Below, one piece after another: positions 1-8,379 of a stretch of 42,898 nt of DNA. The notes under the pieces were generated by a model. It ran no database searches. It saw only the letters and a list, made by a program, of their open reading frames with translations, and had not been told where the DNA came from. The first letter of the stretch is position 1. Each line of letters begins with the position of its first letter. The stretch comes from a virus. A program made the translations under genes and the position numbers. The stretch lies in the IMG/VR virus record IMGVR_UViG_3300027917_000075, positions 1 through 42,898 of that record. One strand, given 5' to 3'.

Positions 1-2631
1 GCTCCTACTGCAGCGGCTCCTCAAGTTACAGCGAAGAGCGCGCTACGTACCAAGCACCAAGCTCTTCAAAAAGAGATCATAGCTCTGCAAGCTAAGAAAC
101 CTAAGGGCAAAGACCTTGCTCATCTTAATGATTTGAAACAACAGTATTCTCAATTAGGTAAGCAATTAACACTTTCAGATGCAGAACGTCGAGCAGCTAT
201 TGAAGCTGGTAAAAAAGCCCAGCCCAGATTAGATAAGATGGAAGGTTACGAGACCTTTAAGAAACCGATAGAGAAACTTAGAGACGAAACAGGAACTTGG
301 CGTCCATTTGGTAAAGGTAAGCAACCGAGTAAAAAAGCAGATCAGGCGGCGGATGACATGGTAGCCGCTTTTAGAAAGGTGTTGCCTGACATTATTGATG
401 ACGTTAAGCAGCATGGTGGTACTGTGATGGATCGTATCAAAGCAATGACGGATGACTCTGGCAAGCCGTTAGCTAATGAAGCTGTCATCAAGATGGTTGA
501 GAAAGAAGTAGCTGAGTCAGCAGCCGCTGCTAAGGTGGAGATTACAAGACACGGTAATTGGAATCTGAAGAACCTAAATCAAAAGCTTAGAGATGCTATT
601 GTCGAAATGGCAGAGAAGGACCCAGCGATGACAAAGAAGGGACCTGTCATAAGTGATCCTGACGTGGCGAAGATAGCAGAGAATCTTTCCGACACGCCGA
701 TCATGCGCGCTATATTAAAGAAGAAGCCGGGACAGTTCGCTGGCGAGATGCGTAAGTCTATTGATGATGCAGCGTCATCTCTCAAAGCTGTGTTAGAGGA
801 AGACTTTGGAGCGCAAGGTTTGATGAAGCATATTAACGCTGTTGTAAAGAAACGTTTCCAGCAACAAAAAGAGTTCGCGTCACGTACCGGCCGCGCTCTT
901 CGGCAAAACTTAACAGCTAATGATGAAGCTAAGATTAAAGGACTTATCGAGGCTGTCATCGCTAAATACAAAAGAGACCCGTTGCTTAGTCCGGAAGACT
1001 TCAAAACTATTGAACAAGGTCTGCTTAAACTTAAACATGACATATTAAATACATCTAATATCAGTGAGTTTATGGATAAATCATATTTTGTTTGGTTGAA
1101 TTCATTGCTATCTAATCCATTTACTCATGGGGTTAACTTCACTAGCAACGCTCTTTTTATGTTAGAGAAGATTCCTAATAGAGCCTTTGATGTATTAGGA
1201 GACTTGACCGTACGCGGTATTGCTAGAATGAAAGGAATTAAGTTAGACCCTGTCTTTAAGTTTAAAGAACTGCCGGCGATGTGGCGTGGCTTTAAGCGGT
1301 GGGCTTATTATAAGCGTACTGGCAGACGCATACCATTTAAAGTGAAGAAAGGTACTAAGCTCGACGTGGATTTACCAATGCCATTTAGCAAGAAGGTTAA
1401 TGACGTTGTAGGAGCGCCCGTTAGTTTCTTGAAGAAAGGCGATGATATATTTAAGGAAGCTGTAGGATATATGGAGTATTACGCACGGCATGTTATGGGT
1501 GAGCGTGGTGATGATCTGTTGAGCGCAATATATGAAGAGCAATTACACCGCACGTTTCAAGACACCGCTGGACCATTAGCAAAGTGGTTGCTCGAAGGCA
1601 AGAAGCGTGTTCCGGGATTGCGCTGGATCATACCGTTTGTTAAGACGCCTGAGCGTCTGCTTATGCGCGGCTTAGAACGCACACCTCCCGGCGCTGCCGG
1701 TAAACTAATCCGTGATTTAGTTAGAGGCGGTACACAAAAACAAATAGCACATGATATTGGTTTGTTATATCAAAGCGCATTATTAACTATGGGCGTAGGA
1801 TGGTTATGGAGTAATGCTAAAGTAACTGGAGATGCGCCAGATGACGAAGCAGAACGTGCTGCTTTCTATGAATCAGGAAAGAAACCTAATTCTATATTAA
1901 TAGGTAAACACTGGGTGCCATTTGCTCGTATGGAACCTGCAGGCACAGCGTTATCTTTGATGGTTAACTTTACACAAGACGTAGCTAACTCCGATAAAGA
2001 AATGCCTATTGATAAGATAGCCGATGGTATTGGTGGTATCACACAGACCTTAGCTAATAAGACATACTTCAGCGGTGTGTTAGGTTTCATGCGTGCTGCT
2101 GCTGAACCTCAAATATACGGTGGTAAGCTTATATCTAAGTTCGTAGCCAGTGGTATGCCGGGATTATTTAAATTCGCAGCTGATATTATTGATCCCGTTT
2201 ATAGACAACCAGAAGGTTTAGTTGGAGAGGTTGCAAAACGTACACCCTTTGCTTCTAAGCTTATTGAACCTACGCTTGGTGTCTTCGGTGATGTACAACC
2301 TAAAGTACCGTTAGGTATTGGTACTGAGAAGCGTGACCCGTTAACTCTAGCACTTAAAGATACACCGGTGCCTATGCCTAGCCGTCGGCTCGGCGGTGAG
2401 AAGCTTACTGTTAAAGAATATAATAATATTTTACGACAGTCTGGCCCGTATCTAAGACAGTTATTAGAAGCAGCGACAGCGTTACCAGTATGGCAGGAAA
2501 TTCCAAGAGGGATTAGGCAGAAGATAGTTGATGATGCAGCGAGACAAATACGAGGGGCCTACCGCGATGTTCTCTTAATGCAGAAGATCGCAGAAGACCC
2601 CAAGAAGTTAGTCGATAAGTATTTGGAATAA
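1..2631 (+). CDS. Large virion-type polyvalent protein, C-terminal part (5' end outside window)
   Basis: The reading frame is open from base 1, so the true start lies to the left; the TTG at 133 is an internal codon. What remains is about 876 residues: a Lys/Ala-rich helical first half, then a region with the signature SNPFTHGVNFTSN (near 1110-1150) and, after 1620, FVKTPERLLMRGLERTPPG. Signatures like these occur in very large multidomain phage proteins carried in virions or ejected with DNA (large polyvalent protein type); that is family knowledge recalled, not searched. A hydrophobic stretch near 1770-1825 could contact membrane. The stop is directly abutted by the stop of the convergent DNA polymerase gene. 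The catalytic domains such proteins often carry would lie upstream and are not visible. A structural or ejection role is inference. Confidence 0.6.
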   Translation, partial: APTAAAPQVTAKSALRTKHQALQKEIIALQAKKPKGKDLAHLNDLKQQYSQLGKQLTLSDAERRAAIEAGKKAQPRLDKMEGYETFKKPIEKLRDETGTWRPFGKGKQPSKKADQAADDMVAAFRKVLPDIIDDVKQHGGTVMDRIKAMTDDSGKPLANEAVIKMVEKEVAESAAAAKVEITRHGNWNLKNLNQKLRDAIVEMAEKDPAMTKKGPVISDPDVAKIAENLSDTPIMRAILKKKPGQFAGEMRKSIDDAASSLKAVLEEDFGAQGLMKHINAVVKKRFQQQKEFASRTGRALRQNLTANDEAKIKGLIEAVIAKYKRDPLLSPEDFKTIEQGLLKLKHDILNTSNISEFMDKSYFVWLNSLLSNPFTHGVNFTSNALFMLEKIPNRAFDVLGDLTVRGIARMKGIKLDPVFKFKELPAMWRGFKRWAYYKRTGRRIPFKVKKGTKLDVDLPMPFSKKVNDVVGAPVSFLKKGDDIFKEAVGYMEYYARHVMGERGDDLLSAIYEEQLHRTFQDTAGPLAKWLLEGKKRVPGLRWIIPFVKTPERLLMRGLERTPPGAAGKLIRDLVRGGTQKQIAHDIGLLYQSALLTMGVGWLWSNAKVTGDAPDDEAERAAFYESGKKPNSILIGKHWVPFARMEPAGTALSLMVNFTQDVANSDKEMPIDKIADGIGGITQTLANKTYFSGVLGFMRAAAEPQIYGGKLISKFVASGMPGLFKFAADIIDPVYRQPEGLVGEVAKRTPFASKLIEPTLGVFGDVQPKVPLGIGTEKRDPLTLALKDTPVPMPSRRLGGEKLTVKEYNNILRQSGPYLRQLLEAATALPVWQEIPRGIRQKIVDDAARQIRGAYRDVLLMQKIAEDPKKLVDKYLE

Positions 2632-4329
2632 TTATTCCTTTTCAGACCAATTAGTTGTCGTCTTAGAAATATTACAGGTGATGGGGACTCTGAATGTTTT
2701 GTAGTCCTCCATCATCTTTTTTATTTGCTTGACTAAAACCTCTTCGTCTTTATGTATTTCAATAACTATCTCGTCGTGAATAGTTAATAGAATGTTGCTC
2801 TTAGTGTCGCGTAACAAGCTATGTACTTTAATCATAGCATTCTTTAGGACACCGGCCGCACAACCTTGAATGAGATAGTTAACAGCTTTGTAGGTCATAT
2901 TCTTATCACAGGTGTAACGTCTACCGAAAACGTCTTGAACATATCCTTTCTCTAATATACGGCGAGGGACATTCCAAGTGAACTTCCTAACCTCGTAATA
3001 GTTATGGTAGTACCGATCAATGAAGGACTTCGCTGAGGTATATGTGTAGTTCGACTCAGGGTAGGCTTGATTGAGGACTTCACAAAAGTGTTTTGGTCCG
3101 ATACCATAGACAATGCCGAAGTTAAGGCGCTTGGCAATGTCCCTCTGTTCTTTCGTATAGTCTTCTCCAAAGATTAACTCTGCTGTCATGCCGTGTAAAT
3201 CTCCGTCGGCACGAGAAAGCTCATCTATCATTTTCTGTTCCTTAGAATAGTGGGCAAGAATTCTAAGCTCAATCTGACTATAGTCAAAATAATAATTGGT
3301 ATAATCAGGACGGCAATTAAAAGATTTACGAATATCGACACTACCACCTCTAGGGATGTTTTGAAGATTTGGCTGTCGACAACTGAATCGACCTGTCTTT
3401 GCACCAACTTGATAAAAGTCACAATGTATTACTCCTTTATCATCAGCACCATCCAACAAACCATAAACATAGGTATTGAGACGTTTAGTTACATCACGCA
3501 TCTCAATGACAAGGGGTATGATAGGATGGTCATATTGTTTTAGATTATAATCATCAAGGACAGGATTACCTGCTTGAGAATATGCGTTGCACTGAATACG
3601 TTCCTCGTCAAATAGAAATTTGCCTAGCTGTTTATTACTTAGAACATTAACATCACCGAACTCTGTTTTAATTCTAGCATTAAGTTCAGCTAAACCCATT
3701 TCACATAATTGTTTTGCTGAGGTAAGATAATCAATATCAAGTTGCGCGCCGCGTTGTTGCATGTCGACGAGAACTTGCAGTAATTTCATTTCCGTTTTAT
3801 ATACGGGATTATCGAGTACGCCTTTGGATCTGTAGAATTCAAAGAGATCCATTGTGTACTCCACATCTTTGAGCGCATACGGTTCCATAATCTCACGAGG
3901 AACTTCTTCGTAGGCTTTGAGTTTGTGCTTTCGCATATATTCTTTAAGTTCTTTCTCTTCACTGGTGTCTGCTCCCAAATACTTCTCTGCTAACCTTTTT
4001 AATGCTTTGCTTGTTTCATCGGGATTATACACAGCAGCCATAATCATTGTGTCGTGTATTTCTCCCTTTACTTCCATACCATAAACTTTTAACATTTGTA
4101 TGTCAAACTTAGCATTATGAAATACTTTAACATAATTAGTACTCATGAGGGCTAAGTCAAGGGGGACAAGGTCATCTTCCCCTATACAGATGTATGACTT
4201 AACGTGGGCTTCCCCGGTCCGCACGTTATAATCTAAGAATTCCTTGTCCCCGTGTATTGAAATAGCGAAAGGTTTATCACCGGTATATGGATTCAGGCCA
4301 GTGGTCTCTGTGTCTACGGCAATTATCAT
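2632..4329 (-). CDS. Family A DNA polymerase with 3'-5' exonuclease domain
   Basis: Replicative DNA polymerase of the Pol I/T7 type, 565 residues. The N-terminal exonuclease shows DTETTG (D6, E8), FHNAKFD (70-76) and YALKDVEYT (about 151-159). The polymerase domain shows KTGRFSCRQPNLQNIP (311-326), motif A DYSQIELR with D349, motif B K400xxxF404GxxYG on the O helix, and motif C HDE (518-520). There is no 5'-3' exonuclease domain, as is usual for phage enzymes. F404 is at the position of E. coli Pol I Phe762, the Phe-type residue used in viral ecology to sort phage Pol A. It is the last gene of the leftward replication operon. Its ATG overlaps the TGA of the upstream 52-codon gene (ATGA), and its stop abuts the stop of the convergent gene with no gap. 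Confidence 0.97.
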   Translation of the reverse strand: MIIAVDTETTGLNPYTGDKPFAISIHGDKEFLDYNVRTGEAHVKSYICIGEDDLVPLDLALMSTNYVKVFHNAKFDIQMLKVYGMEVKGEIHDTMIMAAVYNPDETSKALKRLAEKYLGADTSEEKELKEYMRKHKLKAYEEVPREIMEPYALKDVEYTMDLFEFYRSKGVLDNPVYKTEMKLLQVLVDMQQRGAQLDIDYLTSAKQLCEMGLAELNARIKTEFGDVNVLSNKQLGKFLFDEERIQCNAYSQAGNPVLDDYNLKQYDHPIIPLVIEMRDVTKRLNTYVYGLLDGADDKGVIHCDFYQVGAKTGRFSCRQPNLQNIPRGGSVDIRKSFNCRPDYTNYYFDYSQIELRILAHYSKEQKMIDELSRADGDLHGMTAELIFGEDYTKEQRDIAKRLNFGIVYGIGPKHFCEVLNQAYPESNYTYTSAKSFIDRYYHNYYEVRKFTWNVPRRILEKGYVQDVFGRRYTCDKNMTYKAVNYLIQGCAAGVLKNAMIKVHSLLRDTKSNILLTIHDEIVIEIHKDEEVLVKQIKKMMEDYKTFRVPITCNISKTTTNWSEKE

Positions 4330-4484
4330 AAAAGAACTTCCTTTCGTTTTCTAATTATCTTATACAAATCTCCGTCGAGAAGTTTATTAGTTACTTTTAA
4401 TACTTCTTTTATCTGTGCTACAGAAAGGTTCTTCTTCTTTCCTTCAAGCATTGCTACAGCTACTGAGAAATCTGTTATTTTCAT
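4326..4484 (-). CDS. Small hypothetical protein (52 aa)
   Basis: Short gene directly upstream of the DNA polymerase. It is preceded by a strong SD (AGGAGGATTAAATG) and ends in an ATGA overlap with the polymerase start, so it is likely translated and coupled. The product starts MKITDFSVAVAMLEGKKK and is mainly helical and basic, with a Lys/Arg-rich end. I do not recognise a family. It could be a small polymerase accessory or simply a conserved filler gene; nothing in the sequence decides. Confidence 0.75.
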   Translation of the reverse strand: MKITDFSVAVAMLEGKKKNLSVAQIKEVLKVTNKLLDGDLYKIIRKRKEVLL

Positions 4485-4769
4485 TTAATCCTCCTGTTTA
4501 TCTGGTTTCCATCCAAAATCAACCATTTTATAGTCTCGACCATATTTACTTTTAATTGTTTGGTCGTGTAATTTAAATATCTTTTTATCAATCATATCAT
4601 ATGGAATACTCATTTTTAACCAAACACCGTCTTCATTTCTATAACACAATCTTAAACCAACACGTAACTGTTTACATTTCCTAACAGTATAATCACCACA
4701 ACTAACAATTCCTTTCCAAATTTTTTTAACTTCGTGTTCTAGATAGCCTGCTATAACTCTATCTTCCAT
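4485..4769 (-). CDS. Hypothetical protein (94 aa)
   Basis: Start ATG at 4769 with GGAGG seven bases upstream; the stop sits immediately before the next start at 4484, and the gene overlaps the end of the upstream gene by 11 bases. The product is mixed alpha/beta with several aromatic residues (IWKGIVSCGDYTVRKC, VWLKMSIPYDMIDKKIF) and ends in DFGWKPDKQED. I see no motif. It belongs to the replication operon by position only. Confidence 0.8.
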   Translation of the reverse strand: MEDRVIAGYLEHEVKKIWKGIVSCGDYTVRKCKQLRVGLRLCYRNEDGVWLKMSIPYDMIDKKIFKLHDQTIKSKYGRDYKMVDFGWKPDKQED

Positions 4770-5322
4770 TCACATTCCTCCCTTTATAAGTTGGTCTTAA
4801 CTGCTTTGCAAGAGCAAAGATAGCCCTGCAAGCAGCGTGTGACAAATGATCATCGCTATTATCACCAGAAAGATAAGCGTAGACGTGCATAAGAAGATGA
4901 TTAAGATTTTCTTCAACAGAGAGATTTCTCCAATTATCCTCTCCGTACTTCTCAGCTCCTTTATGCAATACAGCACTGATACCAAGCATAGCGCTAGCAT
5001 CGAAGAGATCGCAACGATAGATAGTTGCACTTTGCTTACCTCCTTCCGCATTAGTTATTATAGGAGCATTAGGCTCAAGTCCTGTAAACTTTTTCTTACG
5101 TCTTGTATAAGGTTTTCTCGGTTTTTTAGTTGGTAATGTTTTTATTTTTTTTATGTCAAATTCATTTAAGTCGTCCAAGATTCTCTTCTCCTTTTCTATA
5201 CAAGCAAAACAACGCTTGTTTATGTTATATAAACTTAATCGTTTACCGCAGTCTTTGCACTTACCTGCTCGTTGTCTTTTTCTTATACTAGATTCACTAC
5301 CAATTTTATCTGCTAACGGCAT
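4759..5322 (-). CDS. Zinc-ribbon fused to MazG-like/dATP-dGTP pyrophosphohydrolase-type domain
   Basis: 187 residues in two parts. The first has a Cys4 zinc ribbon, C22-x2-C25-x12-C38-x2-C41, in a setting LSLYNINKRC, followed by a Lys/Arg-rich linker. The second part (about 105-180) has GAEKYGEDNWR, then a helix with HLLMHVYAYLSGDN, DDHLSHAACRAIFAL. This resembles the all-alpha nucleotide pyrophosphohydrolase family annotated as dATP/dGTP diphosphohydrolase (DUF5664-like), which cleaves dNTPs to dNMPs and PPi; a relative, MazZ, works in 2-aminoadenine phages. Substrate is not deducible here and no PurZ is in the window. An exactly spaced cousin of the zinc ribbon occurs in the gene at 11895-12230. 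SD AGGAG precedes the ATG. Confidence 0.7.
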   Translation of the reverse strand: MPLADKIGSESSIRKRQRAGKCKDCGKRLSLYNINKRCFACIEKEKRILDDLNEFDIKKIKTLPTKKPRKPYTRRKKKFTGLEPNAPIITNAEGGKQSATIYRCDLFDASAMLGISAVLHKGAEKYGEDNWRNLSVEENLNHLLMHVYAYLSGDNSDDHLSHAACRAIFALAKQLRPTYKGRNVNGR

Positions 5323-5555
5323 GCACTCCTGCTCAATTTATAAAGAGCGTTAGCAATATCTATATCATTAGTTTTATCAGAATATCCAATATCTCGACGA
5401 GCTCTAGCTAACATACGTGTCATTGCCGGCGTCTTCCATTCCCCATCGTGTCCGTGCTGCGACTGAATCAACTGATGTAGAGTTTGCAATACTCTTTTGT
5501 TACAAGTTTTCTTAATGAATGCTACTTTTTTTGGATATAAGCGTCCTTTGTTCAT
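5313..5555 (-). CDS. Hypothetical protein (80 aa)
   Basis: ATG at 5555 with GGAGG upstream; its end overlaps the next gene by 10 bases and its start overlaps the end of the AAA+ gene. The product is basic and probably helical, with HQLIQSQHGHDGEWKTPAMTRML and a C-terminal IANALYKLSRSACR that could be a small helical bundle. No family recognised. Tight packing supports translation. Confidence 0.75.
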   Translation of the reverse strand: MNKGRLYPKKVAFIKKTCNKRVLQTLHQLIQSQHGHDGEWKTPAMTRMLARARRDIGYSDKTNDIDIANALYKLSRSACR

Positions 5556-6838
5556 TAGTATTCCTCCACCTCAACAACTTCAGGTTGTTGCATATACGTC
5601 TTGATTAATTTAATGAAAGCAGGAGTCTTGGCATATGCAGTATAGTATTTAATTAAAGCGTTGTTCTTTAATAACTCGGAGACGTGTGTACGTGCTGTGG
5701 TTCTGTCACAGTTAAGCAAGTCCTCAAAATCTTTCAAGGTCACTTGTTTAAGATTAAGAAGCTTGCGTACCGCGTTACGTCCCATGGCATCTAGAACACG
5801 TTCTACTTCTTCAATAGACACAAGGCTTTGTTCAGGATTATGATCTAAACTCCATTCTTGATACATAAAATATTTAGAATCATATATTTCATTAAGCCAT
5901 TCATAAATATACTCGACGTGGTCAGGAGTAACTTTAACCTTCACGCCGTCCTCTGTGCTGAAAAGTCTACAAGCAAGAGAGGTTGCCATTCGGGCAAGCT
6001 TTATTTTTTGCTCCGAAGGATTAACGAGAGGACAAGCGTGAGAATATTTATTATACATTTGCTTAGCTAATGAAAAACAAGCCTCGTAAGCTTTCTTCTC
6101 TATATTAATGTCTGCAGGTTTTCGGCTCCAAGCCCACAAAACTAAATCTCTACAGAGGTCGGAAGTAAAGACATGCGGTACTTCTTCTCTATATGGTGCA
6201 TTAATCAGGTCACTATCAACATCATCGAAGGCAATGATTAAAGCAAAGTCGAATCGGGCGACGTCCTCGGGTTGCGTGACAAGATTTTTAATAATGTCAG
6301 GTCCGGTATTGAAAGCGTTAATAGACAAGTTTTTTCTTGGATTAGAAAACCAAGCAAGACGAGTCCTTGCGTTTGTTCGTGCAGTGCGGATTTTAACAAT
6401 TTCAGCGATACCGGAACTTCGAATTTGGGATAAGGCGGCGATGACTTCAGGGTCCATTCCAGCCATTTCATCAATAATGAGTAATCGTTTGTGGTTAAGA
6501 GGAATTTTTCCCCAATTGACTGTCCAACGAGAATGCAGTTGTTCAAGTCCTCCGATGAGCCCAGCAAACGTAGTTTGTTCACCGCTTGCAAAGGCCCCCA
6601 ATTGGTAATGTTGTAAGAATTTTTTACAGGTTTCTGTCTTTCCACAGCGCGTGTCTCCTATTACTAAACTCTCTAAATATCCTTTACGAATTTCACCGGC
6701 GAATGGTATTTGTAATACACTATGATATACAAGGTCTAAAGCAAAGTGCAGGCTCTGTCTCTCATATATTCTTGTGACATTCGCGGCTAAGTCATTGTAG
6801 ATATAGTTGAGTTGTCTTCTAATTGATTTGGTGCACAT
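5555..6838 (-). CDS. MCM-like AAA+ replicative helicase ATPase
   Basis: 427 residues. Walker A is GDTRCGKT (61-68), Walker B LLIIDE (119-124), sensor 1 WFSNPR (163-168), and an arginine-finger segment EDVARFDFA (R195) resembles the SRFDL motif of MCM proteins. A winged-helix-like end (about 355-395, LKDFEDLLNCDRTTARTHVSELL) also fits MCM architecture. The usual MCM N-terminal zinc/OB region is missing here, but the primase just upstream has an extra C-terminal zinc-containing region that may supply it. The start overlaps the primase end by 52 bases and has GAGGG eight bases upstream. No DnaB-type helicase is present, so this is the likely fork helicase. The ATPase class is clear; helicase function is inferred. 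Confidence 0.82.
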   Translation of the reverse strand: MCTKSIRRQLNYIYNDLAANVTRIYERQSLHFALDLVYHSVLQIPFAGEIRKGYLESLVIGDTRCGKTETCKKFLQHYQLGAFASGEQTTFAGLIGGLEQLHSRWTVNWGKIPLNHKRLLIIDEMAGMDPEVIAALSQIRSSGIAEIVKIRTARTNARTRLAWFSNPRKNLSINAFNTGPDIIKNLVTQPEDVARFDFALIIAFDDVDSDLINAPYREEVPHVFTSDLCRDLVLWAWSRKPADINIEKKAYEACFSLAKQMYNKYSHACPLVNPSEQKIKLARMATSLACRLFSTEDGVKVKVTPDHVEYIYEWLNEIYDSKYFMYQEWSLDHNPEQSLVSIEEVERVLDAMGRNAVRKLLNLKQVTLKDFEDLLNCDRTTARTHVSELLKNNALIKYYTAYAKTPAFIKLIKTYMQQPEVVEVEEY

Positions 6839-8379
6839 TGAAATACCCTCAGTTTTTCAAATAGTTCATCTGTCATTTTGAATTCCTCTATTGACGTTTC
6901 ACACGGACGCGACTTGTACACAATATGCACAAGGTACTGTGTCCGTGGATCGGGCACTGTCAATGTCTCCACTTCATAATCCCTATTAGCTTCCAATTTA
7001 TGATTAAGCACAAACATTGTCCGTCGGATATACTCAGCATCGAATGTTTGCTCATCTATATAAGGAATAGCTGTAATCTCTTCAACAAATTGATGAGACT
7101 TATAATTCACAACGAACGAATTACATTGCCCAGCAATTCTGAAGGTTTGTCTAAGTACCACCTTTTGTTGTGCGTTGCTACAATTTAAAAAAGCCAGTAA
7201 CTCAGGTCGTACTTCTGTAAGAACTATTGTTGAAGTCAAGTCTGGATTACGCGATAGACCACAACCAATACATTTAGTCTTTCGCCCATCCGCACATGAA
7301 ATTGTAATCTCTTTAGGAATAATAAAAGGAGCGAGGTCTTTACCTAGAATACGCACTTTAATGCGTAGACGTTTAAAAAAATTATCATTATATGATGCGT
7401 CTTCTAACGTTGCTACTGTGACATCATCTTTAATGTCAACATAAGTTTCATCTTTAATCTTTAATGTCGGCGTCCTGTCGACGAGCGCAGCGAAGTCTTG
7501 AATAGTATTCTTCTGTAGTATGTAATCAGTAAAGTCACCGTTATCCGGATAGGTTAACGGCAACTTCACGATTTTTATACTTTGTACAGCGCCTGATAAT
7601 ATAGACGATACTTTCTTAGCTCCTTCTACACCTGCCTTATCTATATCATAACACAATACAACATGTTTACCCATAAAGTATTTACGCCACTCTTCGTGAA
7701 AAGTGCCAGCACCACCGGTAACGGTGGCAGATGGAAGACCTAATTGATTAGCAAGGATACAGTCCTTCTCGCCTTCAAATAGGTACACCACAGAATCATC
7801 CAGCTTTTCCAAAGGCCACAGACACGCAGTGTTAAAATCACGTACACCCGACATCTTGTTCTTTGAATTTTTAGGTGAGTATAAACGAATATTGATCAAT
7901 TGCCCGTCCCTCCTGATGGGAATTGTTATTCGTGCCCCATCCCACCCAAGCTCAAATTCATCTATGGTATGTTCCGTGTACCGGCAGTGCTTAGCAAGCC
8001 ACTCCATCATAGTTTTATTTTGAAGTAAGGCCATGTGCCACGCTTGTACGTCATCTTCTGTATGAGGAAAATTCTTATACTGCTTAGGATTTTTCTTATA
8101 CAGTTTATAAATAGCACCACGTGCAACTGACACATCCACTTCATTAACAGCAGCATAAAACTGATAGATATTACCACCCGTTGACTGAGGACATGATGCC
8201 GCGTGACATTTATAGAGACCGGTATGCAAATTGATACTAAGAGACGGCTTCTCATCTTTGTGAAAAGGACACCTCGTCGTTAATTCCATAGTCCCATTAC
8301 TACGATTTACACGTATGGCATCATCAAATGAAACGTATTGACTATAAAAGTCCTCTATATCGTGAGTGGTTAGTTTCAA
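6787..8379 (-). CDS. DNA primase, CHC2 zinc finger plus TOPRIM, with extra C-terminal domain
   Basis: 530 residues making RNA primers. The N-terminal CHC2-type zinc-binding motif uses C37, H40, C58 and C63 (CPFH...KCHAASC). The TOPRIM domain has FEGEKD (E202) and CYDIDKAG (D245, D247). After about residue 320 there is an unusual region with VRILGKDLAPFIIPKE, then C362, C370 and C373 (CADGRKTKCIGC), and a beta-rich tail. This looks like a zinc/OB platform as found at the N-terminus of MCM helicases and may dock the MCM-like ATPase encoded next. ATGA overlap joins its start to the upstream gene's stop. The primase call is firm; the C-terminal interpretation is inference. Confidence 0.92.
   Translation of the reverse strand: MKLTTHDIEDFYSQYVSFDDAIRVNRSNGTMELTTRCPFHKDEKPSLSINLHTGLYKCHAASCPQSTGGNIYQFYAAVNEVDVSVARGAIYKLYKKNPKQYKNFPHTEDDVQAWHMALLQNKTMMEWLAKHCRYTEHTIDEFELGWDGARITIPIRRDGQLINIRLYSPKNSKNKMSGVRDFNTACLWPLEKLDDSVVYLFEGEKDCILANQLGLPSATVTGGAGTFHEEWRKYFMGKHVVLCYDIDKAGVEGAKKVSSILSGAVQSIKIVKLPLTYPDNGDFTDYILQKNTIQDFAALVDRTPTLKIKDETYVDIKDDVTVATLEDASYNDNFFKRLRIKVRILGKDLAPFIIPKEITISCADGRKTKCIGCGLSRNPDLTSTIVLTEVRPELLAFLNCSNAQQKVVLRQTFRIAGQCNSFVVNYKSHQFVEEITAIPYIDEQTFDAEYIRRTMFVLNHKLEANRDYEVETLTVPDPRTQYLVHIVYKSRPCETSIEEFKMTDELFEKLRVFQCAPNQLEDNSTISTMT

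Noticed and set aside
4759-5322. Evidence for a 2-aminoadenine (Z) genome because of a MazZ-like domain beside a family A polymerase.
   Set aside because: No PurZ or DatZ gene is in the window and the pyrophosphohydrolase substrate is unknown.
6787-6860. Possible programmed -1 frameshift joining primase and MCM-like ATPase in their 52-base overlap.
   Set aside because: The frames fit a -1 shift, but no X XXY YYZ heptamer is present in the window between the ATPase-frame stop and the primase stop, and the ATPase has its own GAGGG SD and ATG.
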